DNA of 64,000 nucleotides from positions 139,787 through 203,786 of the forward strand of contig JADCBP010000008.1 in assembly GCA_020253445.1 (NCBI GenBank), in the 5' to 3' direction. The translations under genes were made by a program, and so were the position numbers. Position 1 is the first letter of the stretch, and each line of letters begins with the position of its first letter. The stretch comes from Methylobacterium sp. (GTDB taxonomy: Bacteria; Pseudomonadota; Alphaproteobacteria; Rhizobiales; Beijerinckiaceae). The notes under the pieces were generated by a model. It made no database searches. It was not told the origin of the DNA and saw nothing but the letters and a program-made list of their open reading frames with translations. Positions 61,225-64,000 of this stretch are shown one piece after another.

Positions 61225-61454
61225 GCGATCACATGATCGCGGCGTGTTCTGCAGTGGATGGGCGGCAGAGCAGGTTCTTGAAGCGGGTTTCCTCGACCTT
61301 AGTCCATCCCCGATGTTTTTCGCGCGCCAGAAAACTGCATAACGGCGATCTCGATCACGATTCCTTCTTAATCATCAATGGCTTAGTGTATTGGATCTCA
61401 CATTTGTCTCCAATTTGGCACGCTGGAGATCGATTTTTTGCAGTTTGACTCTTG

Positions 61455-61468
61455 ATGTACGCGTACAT
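61455..61468. promoter_or_regulatory. 14-nt perfect palindrome ATGTACGCGTACAT
   Basis: Perfect inverted repeat 41 bases before the 61510 gene, in an A/T-rich promoter-like stretch. It is a likely operator for the two-gene module that follows. Confidence 0.5.
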
Positions 61469-61509
61469 TTGGAATATCTACGAGCATTCAAGCTAAGGAG
61501 GGTTCAGGT

Positions 61510-61737
61510 ATGTCTGAAACAGATAGGCAAAAATTCGTTCGATTGGCCACCGCACGAGTCAATAAGGCTATCAAGGCCATACAGATCATCGGAAATTTGT
61601 CGAACAAATCGAATTATTCCTACGAAGACGGCGATGTCGAAAAGATTTTTCGTGCACTCGCTGCTGAACTGAAGACATGCCGCCAGAAATTTGAGTCGAG
61701 TGCTTCTCCAAGTGACTCGCAATTTCGGTTAGATTGA
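61510..61737 (+). CDS. small helical protein upstream of the GHKL ATPase
   Basis: A 75-aa helical protein (MSETDRQKFVRLATARVNKA, IGNLSNKSNYSYEDGDVEKI, FRALAAELKTCRQKFE). AAGGAGG eight bases upstream of the ATG is the best ribosome site in the element. It ends ten bases before the large ATPase gene, so the two form one transcription unit. I do not know its function; it may be a partner or regulator of the ATPase. Confidence 0.7.
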   Translation: MSETDRQKFVRLATARVNKAIKAIQIIGNLSNKSNYSYEDGDVEKIFRALAAELKTCRQKFESSASPSDSQFRLD

Positions 61738-61747
61738 GGATCGTGCT

Positions 61748-64000
61748 ATGGCGGCGCTCAGCACAGTTTTCTCCAAAGAGGCAGGAATGTTCGCATTTTC
61801 AAACGAGGTTCCTATCGACATTGAGCATACTCTTGACCAATTGCTCGCGCGCTTTTCGCAGCTGCGAGACGGTTTACCGGAGTTGATTAAGAACTCTAAA
61901 GATCAGTATCTGCGATTGGGCGTCAGCGAGCGCTCAGAACGCCAGATAGTTGTGGCGATCAATACTAAGCGCAGAATGCTGGCAGTCCTCGATTTTGCAG
62001 GCGCAAGCAAAGCTGACTTCACGCATTGGAAAACTTGGTCAGGCCGAGAGGGAGCGCGCCAAGCTTTAGCTGATCAGATTGAGGCCGGTCATGGCAACGG
62101 CGGTAAGGCGTTTATGGTTCGCGGTGCTTCGCGCAGCGCAACGATGGAGTCCTGTCGGGACGGCTTCTATACGCGTATGGGGTACCAGAACGATGACGTG
62201 GGCGTGCGTTATCGGCCTGGCTTTGGACTGGAGGCTGGCCGTCCGCTCGACAATGTCGCAGAGAATGCGCCAGAGGAGCGCCTAGAGGCTTTTCTGAAGT
62301 CGATGGACCTGGAGTTTCAGAGGCTGCCAGATTTGGTCAAAGCGGCCTTCACAAAACGAAAATCCTTTACGGCCGTAACCATCGATCAGGTCCAGGAGTG
62401 GGTTAACGCCCGTCAGGATGGAATGGCAACTCGGGTCGGAAGGATCACCGATCTCATCAAGGATCACGGCCAAACGGCGCTGACGCTGGAGACCTGCGAC
62501 GTCTGGCTGTTGGTCGATGGACAAGTGGCAACCGGTTCTCATCTGCAGGTGTCAGAGCTGGAACCATACCCGGGTTTCGAAGCGCCGCTTGAATTCAGTA
62601 TACCTGACGTGCTGCCGGATCCTTCCACAAAGGAACCGGTCATTATGTCCTCAGAGGGGCAGAGGCCTGGCACCCTCCGGCTTGAAACGACAAAAAACAA
62701 CATGGCCCTGTCGGACGACTTAAAGGCTCGGAATGTTATCAGGCTATGGAACGCTCGGAACAACGTCGCCAATTGGCCACTTCCTGCATTGGGTTTGGCG
62801 ATGCCGGCCGTTTACTTCATCCGAGGCCGCGTTGATTGTCCGGCATTGACTAGTGAGCATCAGATCGGCGCGGATCGCAAAGATCTTGCGGATACGCCTC
62901 TCGTCCGAGCACTTGAGGCTTGGGTTGTTGAACAAGTTAAATCTCTGGCCATTGAGATTCAGAAGGTCCAAGCTTCAGAGACTGCGCCACAAGAACAGGC
63001 AAAGGCCAAGAAGGCCTTAGTGGCCTTTCGCGATCTCATGAGAAGCTTCCTTGAGCAGCGTGACGCTGATGGTAGCGATGCTGACACAGGGAGCGGAGAC
63101 AAGTCGGGCACGAAGGGACCTGGGCAACGTGAGCCTCGCGAAAAAAAGGAGTTTGGCTCGCGAGTGGACCGTATCGTGTTGGAGCGAGACAGGCTGGAGC
63201 TTTCGATTGCTACCGGGACAAAGGTTCCGATGCTCTTCTCTTGCTTCGAGGATCACCCCGATGGATCGTCGAGGCCCGTCAAGGCGGACAATTTGATCGG
63301 CAAGACGGATACGAGCGCGGTCGTAAACTTCTCACCAAGCGAACTAGAGGGGATAGCGGCAGGGGTGACCTTGGCTTGGTTGGAAACATCCGACGGCAGC
63401 GTCAGGTCGAACGACGTCCTGATTGAGGTGTTGGATGTTTCCGAAGTCGACATCGTTGGGCCGGTGGAACCGCTAAAACAAGGCGAAAAATTCAAGCTGC
63501 AAACTTCTTTCAAGACGTCTTCGGGATCGCGAGAAGATGTGCTGATCTCTGCGTCTATTGACGAGCCGGATATGGGTTCGATCGGGCGCGGCGGAGTATT
63601 TACGGCCGGTGGGCATGAGGGCCGCGCAACCGTGCGGGTGAAATTTGGTTCGAAGCTTACCGACCAAGCGTCGATCCAAATTGCGGTGGGGGCAGAACGC
63701 GTTGAGCCGAAGGGGCTCGGTGGCGAGAGTGGTTCAGACATACCTGAAATACTCCTCTGCGGCGAAGAGGCGCCGGGAATGGCAGATAAGCCGGCGGATC
63801 AAAGAACTCATCATGGCGGCCAAGACTATCCCACCATCATTGAGGAACCTCAGTTCGACAATATCGTGTGGCTGAATCCGCACAGTGCAGAGTCACAACG
63901 CGTAAGAAAAAGCATGGGTACGCCGAAGGGTCTTGGAGGCATAGGAAACAAAACGTTTGCGCAGTTTATGGCGCTTAAGTGCTTTGAGGTTTTGAAGCGA
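61748..64000 (+). CDS. GHKL (Hsp90/MORC-like) ATPase with Ig-like segment, 3' end beyond window
   Basis: At least 751 codons with no stop before the window end. The N-terminus has the Bergerat-fold motifs: N box ELIKNSKD (residues 45-52), D-x-x-G in LDFAGAS (82-87) and glycine-rich lid GHGNGGK (114-120). A transducer-like middle part and a charged linker (about 440-465) follow. Around 565-655 a bacterial Ig-like (BIG) segment occurs (MGSIGRGGVFTAGG, GRATVRVKFG). GAGGA lies upstream of the ATG. Such ATPases on mobile elements often belong to defence systems, but this architecture is not one I recognise. Confidence 0.78.
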   Translation, partial: MAALSTVFSKEAGMFAFSNEVPIDIEHTLDQLLARFSQLRDGLPELIKNSKDQYLRLGVSERSERQIVVAINTKRRMLAVLDFAGASKADFTHWKTWSGREGARQALADQIEAGHGNGGKAFMVRGASRSATMESCRDGFYTRMGYQNDDVGVRYRPGFGLEAGRPLDNVAENAPEERLEAFLKSMDLEFQRLPDLVKAAFTKRKSFTAVTIDQVQEWVNARQDGMATRVGRITDLIKDHGQTALTLETCDVWLLVDGQVATGSHLQVSELEPYPGFEAPLEFSIPDVLPDPSTKEPVIMSSEGQRPGTLRLETTKNNMALSDDLKARNVIRLWNARNNVANWPLPALGLAMPAVYFIRGRVDCPALTSEHQIGADRKDLADTPLVRALEAWVVEQVKSLAIEIQKVQASETAPQEQAKAKKALVAFRDLMRSFLEQRDADGSDADTGSGDKSGTKGPGQREPREKKEFGSRVDRIVLERDRLELSIATGTKVPMLFSCFEDHPDGSSRPVKADNLIGKTDTSAVVNFSPSELEGIAAGVTLAWLETSDGSVRSNDVLIEVLDVSEVDIVGPVEPLKQGEKFKLQTSFKTSSGSREDVLISASIDEPDMGSIGRGGVFTAGGHEGRATVRVKFGSKLTDQASIQIAVGAERVEPKGLGGESGSDIPEILLCGEEAPGMADKPADQRTHHGGQDYPTIIEEPQFDNIVWLNPHSAESQRVRKSMGTPKGLGGIGNKTFAQFMALKCFEVLKR

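Overview
This 64 kb window comes from a GC-rich alphaproteobacterium, most likely of the order Hyphomicrobiales (Rhizobiales). The support is strong G/C bias at third codon positions, a DUF2865 protein, a maf/yacG locus, a cobalamin-riboswitch btuBCD operon, tRNA genes with encoded CCA ends, and two copies of an intergenic repeat of the type common in that order. The assignment is by gene content and sequence style; no phylogeny could be run.

Positions 1-33,600 look like core chromosome. In order they hold: the 3' part of metZ, a rhodanese and an OsmC protein; a minus-strand B12-uptake operon (btuB-btuC-btuD) behind a clear cobalamin riboswitch; a DeoR-type regulator divergent from an operon of a SLOG-fold protein and a complete PotABCD-type ABC transporter; a D-amino-acid block (dgcN-dgcA, LysR regulator, D-amino acid aminotransferase) that reads as D-glutamate catabolism; an SDR with a GntR/FCD regulator; maf, two oxidoreductases, yacG and a cystathionine beta-lyase; a saccharopine-dehydrogenase-like protein, a secreted DUF1566 protein, tRNA-Phe, an AsmA-family protein, a two-subunit 3-oxoacid CoA-transferase, a ferric-iron ABC permease and binding protein, a DUF2865 protein and tRNA-Gln.

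Positions 33,600-51,350 form a catabolic island with visibly less extreme codon bias. It opens just after tRNA-Gln with remains of a TcmP-like gene and an IS21 istB gene. It then carries a CaiB/BaiF CoA-transferase, a divergent TetR regulator, an acyl-CoA dehydrogenase, a complete branched-chain-amino-acid-type ABC transporter interleaved with two acyl-CoA ligases, a biotin-dependent acyl-CoA carboxylase (beta then alpha subunit), a MaoC hydratase, a CitE-type lyase and an atypical SDR. The genes are packed with 1-8 nt overlaps or very short gaps. The set describes import of a carboxylic acid, CoA activation, dehydrogenation, carboxylation, hydration and C-C cleavage, parallel to leucine/isovalerate or itaconate breakdown.

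Positions 51,575 to the window end form an integrated element. A 3' half of tRNA-Thr (anticodon loop to CCA) marks its left attachment site and a tyrosine recombinase follows at once. Next come two related excisionase-like helix-turn-helix proteins, a primase-polymerase/helicase, an origin-like hairpin with A/T-rich DNA, an A/T-rich FRG-domain gene, a terminase-small-subunit-like gene, several small hypothetical genes, and a 75-aa gene followed by a very large GHKL-ATPase gene with an Ig-like segment that runs off the window. The order integrase - AlpA-like - primase - TerS-like resembles phage satellites. The FRG and GHKL genes are probable cargo and the best candidates for an undescribed, perhaps anti-phage, system. 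Several element genes have ribosome-binding sites or start codons inside inverted repeats.
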